Source: Mactromeris polynyma
Lineage: Eukaryota > Mollusca > Bivalvia > Venerida > Mactridae
Direction of reading: 5' to 3'
Assembly: GCA_032209605.1 (NCBI GenBank)
Contig: JASFXZ010000011.1
Span: forward strand, 19,258,770-19,322,769
DNA: 64,000 nucleotides
A model generated the notes under the pieces. That model was given only the letters and a program-made list of their open reading frames with translations, ran no database searches and was not told where the DNA came from. Both the position numbers and the translations under genes were made by a program. Of the stretch, positions 13,901 to 25,100 are shown piece after piece (position 1 is the first letter of the stretch; each line of letters begins with the position of its first letter).

Positions 13901-15238
13901 AGTGGGAGCTTCCTCATAGCATGACTCGAACCAATAACCCTGAATCAGGGTCTGGTGCTTCATCCCTACACCAACATGTTAATGCTAAATATAAATAATA
14001 TTAGATATTTTGAAAAAAATATAGATAAAGTAGCGTCTGAAAGGTTCATGCTGGTCCTCTTGCAGTCAGTAAAACGGTGGTAGGCTTACAACATTGTGGC
14101 GTGCTGCAATATTCGTAGGTTAGGTCCTTGCAGTCATTGCAAAATACCATCAATAAAGTTAGGATAAACAGTGCTAAGTCATTAATATTCTGATCTTTCA
14201 TTTCTTTATTGTCTGATCATCGGGATATCATTAAGTCTCTGCAGTCAATGCAAAATACCATCAATATAGTGAAGATAAACAATGCTTAATATTCTGATCT
14301 TTCATTTATCTAGTATCTGATCGTCGGGATATTAAATAGTGTTAGTGATGCCTTCGAGTTGTTACGTCAACCCACCCAAAATTATGTCAAATACTATTGA
14401 TCCAAATCGCTTACTTTCACGAAGATAGCTTTTCATTGCATTTCAGAAATGAGGAGTTCGCTCATTTTGACCTTTGAGACAGTTTCATGGCAAAAGGTGA
14501 TGACTGTGTAACTCATGTTAACTTGCGTGAAACGTAATTGTCCGCTTTGAATGTGAACTTACCAGCCTCATTCTTATCATAACTACTTTGCTACGCTTCA
14601 TCTTTGCATCCAGCACATAATGTTATTCAGTTTCTAGTAAAATACATGACTCCCCAACAATTGATACGCCCCTGTCAGTCTTCGGCGACCGATCATACAT
14701 GTCTGTACAATATGTGTTTGAGTGATATCTGTGGTGATTTGGTACATGGAACACTAAATGAGATAGTGGTTCATGGTGTTCTAGTAAAGGGACGATACGA
14801 TCGATATTGACGTCCAATGCTTTTATTGATTCTGACATTCTTATGACTGAGGCAATCTACTAACTAACGGTATATTTAGGATGCAAAGATGCAACGTGGT
14901 TCGTTGTTAATTAATATGTACGTGTTTTTGTTTTGTCTTCATGTTGTTTCATCATCTTTATGCTTTTTCTGTTGCTCAGCTCCAAGCCCGGAGTGCCTGC
15001 AAATGGTTTTGCAAGGAAAAAGAGCATTCGCCGCCGGAAGGAAACGATCAGTGACGGAAATCTACGATACATTCGTCTACTGACACCAAACACGAGAGAC
15101 AATCGCTGGATGCATACAACATGGCACCATCTTCCTGAGCATAGGGATGACGACGTCGTCGACAACAGGAGTTCGCATTATATTAGACCACATGCCGGAG
15201 TTCCGCGCCATTTTGTTATTCATCCTGATTGGGGCTAA
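1939..15238 (+). CDS. Uncharacterised seven-exon protein, 356 aa
   Basis: The exons are 1939-2016, 8433-8526, 9336-9461, 10326-10513, 11290-11503, 13563-13674 and 14980-15238. All introns are GT-AG, and the exon phases (0,1,1,0,1,2) join into 1,071 nt with one stop, TAA at 15236-15238. Exon 1 begins MASCREAESPVMEKFYQLRG and sits 61 bases after a TATA-like motif, which supports this start. Residues about 40-160 are proline/serine-rich and probably disordered (for example PPGPMTPAIP and PSIPPTPMKVPALP). Residues about 163-270 look helical and carry two Trp-centred segments (HEWMKHADKADKK and VEKWLKDANEN). A basic cluster lies at 283-291 (RKKSIRRRK). The C-terminus is His/Asp-rich and ends HFVIHPDWG. 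There is no signal peptide or membrane segment. I do not recognise the family and assign no function. Intron 1 (6.4 kb) holds a minisatellite, a tRNA gene and a mariner copy. Confidence 0.85.
2448..3038. repeat. 19-bp minisatellite in intron 1
   Basis: About 30 copies of the unit GAGTATGAGATTTGAGTGT, with variants such as TTGATTGTGA, TTTGAGTCTGAGTATGC and a truncated unit near 2540-2580. A 19-base unit without stops reads open on the minus strand in more than one frame, and three units make a 19-residue periodic protein. That explains the long minus-strand open frames here, which I do not call as genes. Confidence 0.95.
4941..5012 (+). tRNA. trnH-GUG: tRNA-His (anticodon GTG)
   Basis: A 72-base cloverleaf. 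The acceptor stem GCCGTGA (4941-4947) pairs with TCACGGC (5005-5011), with discriminator A at 5012. The anticodon stem TCGCG/CGCGA encloses the loop TTGTGGC, giving anticodon GTG. The T arm is CCAGG-TTCAAAT-CCTGG. There is no intron and no encoded CCA, as expected for a nuclear eukaryotic tRNA. It lies in intron 1 of the 1939 gene on the same strand and would be transcribed by polymerase III from its internal A and B boxes. All stems pair, so it is probably functional. Confidence 0.95.
5268..6239 (+). mobile_element. Internally deleted mariner transposon, TA target site
   Basis: The ends are perfect 28-bp inverted repeats (5268-5295 and 6212-6239) starting CGAGGGTCATGCAAAAAGTT. TA lies on both sides (5266-5267 and 6240-6241). 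The element is 972 bp, shorter than the usual 1.3 kb of mariner. It lies in intron 1 of the 1939 gene. Intact ends with a dead transposase suggest it could only be moved by an enzyme supplied from elsewhere. Confidence 0.95.
5478..6166 (+). pseudogene. Mariner transposase remnant (D34D type)
   Basis: The N-terminal part starts at ATG 5478 (MDEKTEIRSYIK). It then changes frame near 5527-5530 into a helix-turn-helix region containing EIFDELCGIYGPQ and DDTRSGRPKTS. The C-terminal part runs in one frame from 5777 (FYKNSVLKKVKEFY) to 6166, with an in-frame stop at 5846-5848. It contains the second and third catalytic aspartates (IHDKASSHK and SPCDFFLFP), separated by 34 residues as in mariner. Roughly 100 residues between the two parts are missing, including the first catalytic Asp (GDETW motif). 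The gene is therefore dead through a frameshift, a deletion and a stop. Confidence 0.9.
6296..6470. mobile_element. pogo-like MITE (175 bp)
   Basis: The left end CAGTCAGACCTCGTTTATTC is mirrored by the right end (reverse complement CTGTTGGAGCTCGTTCATTC). TA lies outside each end (6294-6295 and 6471-6472). The interior is rich in TTATTCGAA-type words and has no coding capacity. The end pattern resembles pogo/Tigger-type non-autonomous elements. Confidence 0.65.
7365..7575 (+). mobile_element. tRNA-headed SINE
   Basis: A degenerate A box (TAGTAGAAAGGTATAGCGCC, about 7379-7398) and a B box (GTGAGTTCGGATCC, about 7421-7434) have tRNA-like spacing. An unrelated body follows, then an A/T-rich tail with AAATAAATAA near 7560. 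It does not fold as a clean tRNA. It lies in intron 1. Confidence 0.6.
11090..11269. mobile_element. TA-flanked palindromic MITE, copy 1 of 3 (left end degraded)
   Basis: It shares CAATAATAAGACC, 'actggtcttc..attgaggtggtctt' and 'gtgaaaatggacttgacaat' with the copies at 47358 and 57525. The right end reads TTTTTACTG followed by TA. The left terminal repeat is eroded. It lies in intron 4, ending about 20 bp before exon 5. Confidence 0.75.
12789..13395 (-). pseudogene. Coding-like antisense block in intron 5, broken by a frameshift
   Basis: Two adjoining minus-strand frames stay open: 13395-13171 (with HIHKSELSQTNSDKIKLEP and VSFGVWYTL) and 13196-12789 (with FHGSIVKLKQTHRNMQSYL and DKDIYFTDTKLNE). 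They overlap by one frame change near 13180-13196, as a former coding exon with one indel would. The composition is more protein-like than neighbouring AT-rich noise. I recognise no family. It could be a gene or transposon remnant, or chance. Confidence 0.3.
13789..13978 (-). mobile_element. tRNA-headed SINE (minus strand)
   Basis: On the minus strand the head reads TGGTGTAGGGATGAAGCACC (A box) and then GGTTCGAGTCATGC (B box). A body containing 'gatgacttatacaaatgtac' follows, and then an A-rich tail (AAAAGAATAAATAAAG). It lies in intron 6. Confidence 0.6.
14121..14340. repeat. Tandem duplication, two diverged units of about 111 bp
   Basis: Two successive units share GCAAAATACCATCAATA, 'gataaaca', 'aatattctgatctttcatt' and 'tctgatc.tcgggatat'. 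The first starts near 14121 and the second near 14232. They lie in intron 6. Confidence 0.75.
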
Positions 15239-16567
15239 CTAACAATCATAGTGCATAGTATTTAATGCTATTTTTCTTGAACTAAATTTTCATTTTCTTA
15301 TGTTTTTACAGCGTTTATTTTTAACAGATTCGTCCGAGATATTTTTGATACATTTTCGTGTTTGCGCCAGAATTGTAGCAATGCACATACACATGTGCTT
15401 TGTGATATAGCTTTGCTTATTTTTAACTCTAATTACTGTGATATTTTTCGCGCAATCCTCACGAAGACATGGTGTAAGAAATATACAATGCTAATTATCT
15501 GAAAGTAAGTCATTAGTCGTGTAATATCGAACAGGCTTTACCACTTGCAATTTTCGAATGCTTCCATACTCTTTTTCGGCATATTGGAACCATAAATAAT
15601 AGAAATTCTATCTTACACACACTGCATCAACGGATCTAATAATCTATTTTTAGATTCGTGCTGCATCCTGTCACGTGGACATGGCTTTCATAGGAGAGAT
15701 TGTCTTCATTAGAACTTCGCGCATATGTTCTGTATACACGAAGTGTATGGACATCTTTTATAAAACATTTGTCACTTTATATATAATACTTTTGCTATGT
15801 ACATTTTAGCTTATGTGTTTACTATTACACTATGTGTGGCTATTTGCTGTTTTACGCTTTGATGTTGTTATTGTTTTTATTCTCGCTTATTGTAACAAAT
15901 ATTCAAGTATTTATATGTATGCTTTATAACAATAAGACGTTGTCTGCGCGCTTCATAGAGTTAATGAACTTCGCTTCGAAATGTTAAGTTGTTTCTACGA
16001 TTTTCTAAGGTAGACGACAATTGGTTTCGGATAGAGTGTGCATACAGATACAATTGTAGGATATTGATATCAGAGAGTATGACAAAACATATCACTATTA
16101 TTATTCTGCGTGCATTTATTTTCTATATACATTTACAATGTACTGCCATGTAATATATGCGAATATTATTTTATGAATTTCAGTTTTTAGTTCAACATTC
16201 TGGTTACATGTACAATGCTCTGTCAAGACGTGTCTGTAATGTGTGTACAGTAATAAGCATATTATGACGGTGACAAATTCACTGAACGCTTGGAATTTTT
16301 AGATTTCGAATACAGACATTTGAACATTTATGATGATAATATGGGATATTTCAGTATCCGGCACGATCAACATTTCGTACAAGCGGATATCAGTCAATGC
16401 AATGTGAATTACTTGGTCGCAAAAAAATGCCACTATAATGTTTTGCAATACATAACCATCTTCTAATTACTCTCAGCTATTTATTATTCAAATTCTTATG
16501 TAGTTAGTATTTTATTGTTTATAAAGATATCTGTGATATAAATTGTTATTGTAATGGTTTGAATTAA

Positions 16568-16573
16568 AATAAA
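16568..16573 (+). terminator. Candidate poly(A) signal AATAAA for the 1939 gene
   Basis: AATAAA lies 1.3 kb after the stop codon at 15238. It would imply a long 3' UTR. I did not search exhaustively for weaker signals nearer the stop. Confidence 0.35.
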
Positions 16574-17514
16574 CTTTTTCTTATCACTTTGTGTTGTATA
16601 TTGTCGCAGTGTCAGTAAAATACATGCATGTCAGCTCTACATGGGGCACAAATGACTCTCGGCGTACTGGATTTGCCGCTTCGTACTTCGAACTGGTGTG
16701 GATCACTCGAACAGTGATAGGTCGAACACTCGACCATGATTTGCGGTTCCTAACTACCATTTCATTAATTTTGATCATAAATAGGGCGGACAACACAGTA
16801 CTTTTTTGGGAGAAGAAACAGACATATTTAGACAAAAAAAAGGGAGGAGGCACAAGTGGGTGGTACATAAAACACCACCAAGGGACCCATGATGAGAGGA
16901 GATGCACGACTTACCGAAATAAGACTTAAATGCCAAGACAACTAAACAACACAGCATTATCAACAAACTGAAAAACATAAATCTAGAACGCCAGATCAAT
17001 GTACGATAAAACAACAAGATATTTAAAGTAATACAACGACACCAACGTTGGAACTGTCGGCAAAAATACTAGAGGTTTAAACCAGTATAACGACATGGTA
17101 ATACACCATAAAAGTACAAGTGATTACCAAATCAAGACTGCACAAATATTGAAACAAAGAAGAACATATAAAAAAGCATTGAGTTCCCATTATACGATAA
17201 AGGGCTTGGGCTGATAGTCAAGACACATTTATAGGTACGGTGTACATGAAACAACGCATAAGTTTATGAATTCTAAAGTATATATCAGGATTTATAGCAT
17301 TGATATTTGAAATAATTCCGTAAGTTTTGTTTATGTCACTGGATGATTTCCTGAAATGGCCGACATATTCTGATATTCGGCGTGGTTAACAAAATAGTCC
17401 TGTGCAAAAAAATGTTGAGTTATATTTAAGCTTCATCTGGACCCGATCTCTTAAACCATCTCAAGAACTTGTAACAAACTTATCCGATTGTGGTATATTT
17501 TGCCATCTCTTTGG

Positions 17515-17785
17515 TTTTATTCGAGTTTAACGACATTTACCCACCATTCTTTCAGTTAGCCATGGTGATCAGTTGACTCGACCAGTTTTCCAGGAATTAA
17601 TTATCAACCAGTACTATGTTGCCCTTCCGCAGGCAGCTGACGACTACTCCACGTGAATAAGAGGTGGAGAACAAATGACCGTAGCAAAATATCACGGAAT
17701 GACCTGACCCGTCTTGTCCAAGAATCGAAACCTGACATCCCGGTTGACAGCATAGCTCTCTACCAATTGAGCTGGTGGTCCTTCA
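17515..17785 (-). mobile_element. tRNA-headed SINE with conserved core (minus strand)
   Basis: On the minus strand the head reads CAGCTCAATTGGTAGAG (A box), then GGTTTCGATTCTTGG (B box). The core follows (GTCAGCTGCCTGCGGAAG, 'tactggtt', TAATTAATTCCTGGA, ACTGGTCGAGT), and then a TGTCGTTAAAC-type tail. The same core occurs at 47651-47870 on the other strand, which defines a family. Confidence 0.8.
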
Positions 17786-18869
17786 TCAGCAAGCTGGTAG
17801 GACATAAGCACACAAACCCAACATATCGACGCAAACTGATGGATGCTGCGCCTTGTTCGGTAGTGATTGTTTATATCCAAGATACATCGCATGTAACTGT
17901 ATACATAACAAAACTAATCTATGAACTGTTTTTGTACATAATTTATTCACGTAAACGTATGAAACATCAAAACATATAACATCAAAAGTCAGTATTAACA
18001 AATACAAAGTAACAGAAAAATAAAAAGGGCATTCCAGTAAACAACACATACTCAGTTCATATTAAAACAACCGGCCGTCCACATTATTCATGAAAAAAGC
18101 ATATTTACCTTCATAAAGTTCATGTCCACTCACAATTCGTGACTCAATACTTGTGTAAAACGTCACATGTATATGCGGTTTGAATTGTGGTTAGAATAGC
18201 AGTAAATGATATAGCAGCCAATTTTATTAAACTTCAAAGAGTATATGCCTACTAAAGATGCAATATTTAATTTTTCATATAATATTACTTTCCAAGTTAG
18301 TTTATCAGCTACTTTTCCCTAGAAACAATCTTCTAACCAAATATTTTGATCGTCTGCATCGTTGATCTTTCCATTTGTGACAACCTCGTTTTGGTTTCTA
18401 TGTGAATGTATTGAAACAGACTGTGACGGTAGGCACAACTTTGGGGGAAGATATTTATTATATAAAACATTTGAGTATTGAAGTTTTAAGACCATCAAAA
18501 ATGTTTTGTAGCATAAATTAGTGTTTGAAAACACTGTTAAAATTATTGAAAACTGACCTAAGTTTTGCTTCGAACATACAGGCCTGATTATCGACCTCTA
18601 TTAACAAGTAAATAACACACACACAACGCGATCATTGCACATGAAACTGTTAACACAATAGTTTTCAAAATATCGGACAAATTCGCTTGAAAGGTCAATT
18701 GTTATTCAGTAAGTAGGAAAAAATCAGTCCTAAACGGAAAGACATTCAAGTTCGTCTTCTTTAATAACGAGATTTCCAATTCCACTAGTTATGAAACAGC
18801 TATCCAGAGCACTCGTTTCAGCAATCTTTCTGTCATATTCATTCATAATTCTGAACCATACTTTAGCAT

Positions 18870-18875
18870 TTTATT
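18870..18875 (-). terminator. Candidate poly(A) signal of the stomatin gene
   Basis: AATAAA on the minus strand, about 265 bases after the stomatin stop codon at 19138. The motif is clear. Its use is inferred. Confidence 0.4.
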
Positions 18876-19137
18876 TATAATTGAATGCTCAATCTTCCAA
18901 GCAAACGGAGGAAGTTCCCTTATATACATTTATATTTGAAAGTGACTTTAACTTTTTTGTTGTTTACGATGTTGCAACAACATAAATGTGATAAAATGAT
19001 GAACTCGTTAGAAATTAATTCACTTTTATGATAATTACCAAAAAGTAAGTAAAAGACCGTAGCAAAATTGACACATTCACTTTGAGAAGTATTTATCAAA
19101 CGTAGAACATAAACAAGTTAGTATATGTTGAAATTCA

Positions 19138-22100
19138 TCACCTTTTATCCATAAACATTTTCATGATATCAATAGGCAAAGGAAATATAATTGTTGAGTT
19201 TTTCTCAGACGAAATGGAGCTTAAAGTTTGCAGATAGCGTAACTGTAACGCAGCAGGCGAGTTTGCCATGACGTCAGCGGCATCCTTTAACGCGCGAGAA
19301 GCCTTGTGCTCTCCCTCTGCTGCTATAACCTAGAAACGACAAGAAGGTAACATAACATTATACAAGATTAACAAACAATTAAATGCAAAATTTTCAAATC
19401 AATAGAAATTATCAAAACCATTAACAAGTGCACAGTCCGCGGTGCCATAACACTCATCTGATTAAATATTGGACATAAAGGGGGCACAATTCAAGCAAAG
19501 TTTAAACCCTCTTGTCCATCATACTCCTTTAGAGAAAATTAACCTGTGTGCAAAGTAAGAATACCCAGCAGACTTTAGCATAACGATTATCAATGTGCTA
19601 AGTACAAGAGGGAGACAATTCAAGTTCCTAGCTCTCTTGTGAAGATAAAGATGTATGCTTAGTTCAAAGGTGCCAAGTATTATGTCATATATCAATACAT
19701 TGAGCTGGACTTAAACGGGAAGGTTGACCAATGTTTTCCATTCTTTAAGTTTAAAGGGAGCATAATTCTAGCCAATTGCATCTCAGAGTTAAACGCCTTA
19801 TTCTGCATACTTCACTATTGGAGACAAAGATTTGTGCCAAGTTCCAAGGTACCAGGCCATAAAGTACAAATAAAATAATGTGGATTTTAACATAAAAGTT
19901 AACCAAGGCGACGCCAACGCCGACGACAATCCAGTGACGACAATAGCTCATCTTTTTTCAAAGTATAAGATAATCTGAAAGCCCTTTTCAGAAAATCAAA
20001 TAATGTTAAAAAACAAACCGAGTGATGTAAAAGAGACACATTGCAGATAACAATAACTGTATACCACAAAAGTAATAGTTGCCAGAATGACCGTCCATAA
20101 TGGAATTACTCACTTTACTGTCATTGGTCAAATAAAATATAATTATGAAGAAATTCGCCATAAGTTAGTTTTAGCTCATAGTTTGACTGAACTTTTGCGA
20201 AACACATTATACCTCTTCGATTGGTGCGATATGTAAGCAATGCGATCTATTTGTTTCGTTTAACACTGACATCGTTATTTGAAAATGGCTGTACAAATGA
20301 TTGTGATGGAAAACAACGATATTTCTAAATTAGCAAATGTCATTCCATAAAAATACGTACCTTCGCACGAGCTTCCCGTGATGCCTCAGCTTCAGCAGCC
20401 ATTGCCCTCTGTAACTGCACGGGTAATCTCACATCCTTACTGAAATGTATAACGACTGATTGAAGAGTATATCTAACTTCGAAAGTTCACACACACATAT
20501 CGTATATATGACATACCAATAATGGCAAGTTTCTTCTTTCGATTAGGTTTTGATTACGACCAGTAATAATAACAACAACAATAATATCTTGAGGAAGATA
20601 ACACATCGTGATAATATTCAGACATATACAAACATACATGTATATCATAATAACATTATCGTCTTCAAAATAATAATAAAATATTATTACACACATCAGA
20701 AGTTAGAATATGTCAAAGTTGCAGTGTGTCACCAAAACATCTGTTAATTGTGACAACCAACGGCTTTCGGTAGACGTTTAATTTAAGTTATCATTTTGTT
20801 AAGAGCTTCCGTTTATTATTCTTTTGCCATAAGTCATTATTGTTCTTTCTCTTCCCCGGGAGATGTGTATATGCTGGACACATGTTGCACTATTTCTGAC
20901 ACAAATCCGAAGTATCAACGTGGCATAACGAAATAAATGACACACACTCAAAGATAGAGGAATTCGATTGTTCACAATATCACTATCACAATTATATCGC
21001 TTGTCCGATCGGAACATATTACACTTATATATATAGTGTACGGATTACCAGGCTACAGATTTATTCACGCAGGAGAATGAGATTACATCAGACATAAGGA
21101 ATCCCTAAGGAAATGTTCCAGACACAATCTACAACTCCTTGATATCACCAAATAGATCGCAAAGGATCATTCTTAACTTAGACAAAACACAAAGAAGCAT
21201 CATATTCATTGGAAGCAATACAGACAATTTCATTGTATTCATTCCATTACATGCATAATAAAACCAGACACGACTCAATATATGGAATCCAGAAAATAGG
21301 TTATAAAAATATTCATAACTGGCAGTGATTCATGTTAGACAATATAGATTCATAAGCTGACTTCCTTAAACGATTTGAAGTGATAAGGAAAATGGACGTA
21401 TGCCAAACAGTATTTTTGAACATTAATAAGTAGAACAAGAAGTGATATAACTACATATAGAGTTCATAGAGTGAGATGTTAGATCTGTGGTTATAAACTT
21501 ATTTTTTCAAGTTTCCAAGACGATAAAATATAGAGAGAAGTGCCCGAAGCAGACTAAGTACTCAATTTTCCTTTCGTATGAAAAATAATACCAGCTGACT
21601 GTCGTTAAATGCTTAAATCAACTCCACTAAACCAGATACTGAAAACATAATGCAAGACAAAACTAACAGAGAAATATAAAGATATCGTAACTTACATTTC
21701 AACTCTCTCCACTTTGATACCCCATCTGTCAGTGGCATCGTCTAGTGTAAACTGAAAAATGTTAAAGATGTAATTAAGGGTGTTTTGTTCTCTTTTGAGT
21801 CTGAATAGAAATAGACTTCTGGTGTTAAGCAATGACTGTTAAGTAGTATGACTGGTATCGATCCCAAAGAGTGGAAAGCAATGACTATGCCGAAAGATTT
21901 CGGACACAGCTTTCGCTGTCGGCCATTAAACTGAAGATTTCATAAGTCAAATAAATATGGATTTATCAAATTGCGTATATCTAATACAGTTTATAGACTC
22001 AAACAAAACACTTCAGATGTATTGGAATGGAATTCCCCTATGCTCGTCTTGCCTTAAAACTATAACAATCGATGCATCATTATGCACATTATCATCATTT

Positions 22101-25100
22101 CTACCTCTGTCGTGAACTCAGAAATTGACGAGTATTTGACAAGACATAACACTCTACCTGCATTCCTTGACTTATACTCTCCCTGTCTGATAATATCTCG
22201 GACATGTTCTTCGTGCCAAGAATGTTTCTCAGTGTCGTCTGCGCCAGAAGACGTGTAGAATGATGGGCGTTCTCAACATTTGCTACAGATACTGTTGGAT
22301 TTGATACACGATAATATACAACTGCATCGACGGAAACTGTCACACTGTCTTTCGTCAAAACCTGGAACAAAGACTCTGATTTCAAAGTTCTGGAATAAGG
22401 CTGTGTACTTCTTCACAATGAGGATCGCGATATAGATGTTTATCATGTTATGACTGTATATTTCAACATTTATCAATCAAGAATAACAACATATTGACTG
22501 GACCGGACAAAAATGTCGATGTACACATTTTGTATGCATCCAACAATTGCCTTAATTGCAGTTTTTGTAGTTTGGGTGTCTCAACATACTATAAACTTTC
22601 ACATATCATTTGGCAAAATGCCAATTCTTTGATAATTTGCAGTAATGTAGCTCCGTACAAAATGGATATATGGATATTACAGACGGATACATTTATCATC
22701 CGACAATCTTCGGGGAAATATTAAGACAATAAAACCTAAATCATATCTATGATGTCTAACAAACAGATCAATATATTATCATATCCATTCAGGAAACAAA
22801 AAAGGTAGCAATCAGATAGCAAGTCAAATCGGACCTGGCTTGCACTTTAATAATCAAAACATTGTGTCTGATCTTCTTGGATCTATTACCAGGTCTAGCT
22901 CCATTATTACACACTTTAAAACGCACTGAAACATTTGTTTTGAAAACAGTTGGAAACGTGTTTAACTTTCAAAATCAATACTAATATTCTGTCTTCGGAG
23001 AACAGTACAATATCACCACAGAAAGATCTGTATGTTTGAACTTAAAAATCATTTAGGGTTTTTCTTGTTTGTAAAACATGACTTGAATTTTAAAACTATT
23101 CCGTTGTAAATCCATTTCCATATATAAAGTACAATTGGGATAGAAACATCCTATTAAATATTGCATACTTAATATTCAGAACGAAGTTTGAATGTAATCA
23201 ACAATTCAGTGTCAGAAAACACAACACGTACCCCTGTAATCAGGGTTTGCATCTGTTCACATAATGCAACTCATCTTTTGACAGTAGATCAGAAACAATG
23301 GAATGACGAGTTTATGCTGGTTAGTTATATCGTTTAAAGTGAACGTATTCAACTATATTAAACTTGCTTTTGTCATATATATACTAAACGCCATTAAAAA
23401 CGAAACTATTTTACTTAGCCTTCATTTTGTTCTAAGTGTTAAACTGATTTTATTGTGACAAATGTGTAAACCGTTCATCAAAAAGAAATCACACTATGTC
23501 CCTAGTATTCATATTTCATAATTGATTAAGTTAAAATTATTTCTTGATATTGTCACTGTGTTGACGCGGACAATTTTTAGTTGCGTTTTAATGGCGAGTT
23601 TACTTAATGAAATGTCCTCATACAAGACTGTCGTGCTTACCTCTTGTGGAGGAACATCAAATGAAACTGTTCTGAGGTCGATCTTTGTATAGCTCTCAAT
23701 GCAGGGTATTATGAAGAATATGCCTGAAATAGATGACATGTACTGCTTGGACAAACTAGCTGACATAAATGTGACAGGCGCTACATATTATGTCGGCATA
23801 CAAGTTCCAAATGAATGTATTCTGCAAACTATCATACCTGCTATGATGATCTGTTGCTAACAAGCAAACAGTGAAAATAATGCTTTATTATACAGAAAGT
23901 AGAACAGACAGAATAAAACTCAATACGGGTTATAAAATGTGAACGTTGTTTTCATCGTCTTAAAAAACTGAAATATCGATTTAAAGTGTTCTTTATTAGA
24001 TTACAAATAACTATATACGAGCGGTATGTTTTTTTATAAGTGTTCTTTATTAGATTACAAATAACTATATACGAGCGGTATGTTTTTTATAAAAATGATT
24101 ACAATTGAAGTTTGAAGTCCACAAAAGACGTGCGTCGAGTGTTAGCTCATATAACCAGGAACGTCTAATAATTACTTAACTCGTCCGTGTCCCTTTCCAA
24201 AAATTCACCACATTTTTAGTTGAATTTCCAACGATATGCTTTTTACTTGTACATATCATGATAATGCTTTAGAAGTAGAAACCTTTGATGTCAGCATCTG
24301 TTTTACTATGGAGTTGACTGAAATTGTATTGAATAACTTACCCGGTCCCTTGGCACCGCCTAAAGGCAATCGTCCCAAGCGAAATATGACAGCCCTTTCA
24401 TACTCCTGAACCACCTGGGATGGTAAATAAATAAATTAAACAACGCCGTACTATAAAAAAACACAACATTGACAACAGTAGAACACTGTGAATCGGACTG
24501 AAGCAGTTCAATACTTCTTCGTAAAATTGGGGTTCGTGTTTGATATATGAGAAGGAGGTATGCATTTTGTTTGAGCTTTCTGCACGTGAACAGAACAGCT
24601 GCAGAAATAAAATACGAACTATATGATAATTCAATACACGTTGCTTATGTTAGCTAGAAGTGATCATTTACAAATTAGTTCTTATGAAATGTAAATCCAG
24701 GGAGGTTTTTTTTATATTTCGATGTTTGAATCCATCGCGCAGGATCAATGATGTCGACTGACTATTGCAAGATTTATATATAACAGCACAATTTTACATC
24801 TAAACCGACTGTCTTGCACAAAATTACCATCACAGTTACTTCCTTAGTGTTACACAAAATCGATTTTCTTGCAACTGCAGTCTGAGAAGATTACATCCTT
24901 GTTGTTTACGATTTTGCTAAATAAAACAGCTCTATTATTCTTTGATAGACGTTAAAGAAATACTTGGATCATCAAACAGAGTTCAAATGAGATAACCAAT
25001 GTAAATATTAAGATTCATTTATTTGAAGTAATTTATGCGTTGAAAACATGATATCGTGGTTATTGTCGCTGACTTCAAATGACTTTGTCGCCTTTAACCG

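Larger units (their letters stand above)
15239..19137. other. Region between two convergent genes
   Basis: It holds the presumed 3' UTRs of the 1939 (+) and stomatin (-) genes and one SINE (17515-17785). Overlapping open frames on both strands at 16584-16929 have no splice context or recognisable motif. I see no further gene. Confidence 0.5.

Noticed and set aside
16584..16929. Overlapping 107- and 112-aa open frames on opposite strands
   Set aside because: No recognisable domain or splice context. They lie beyond the presumed 3' end of the 1939 gene.
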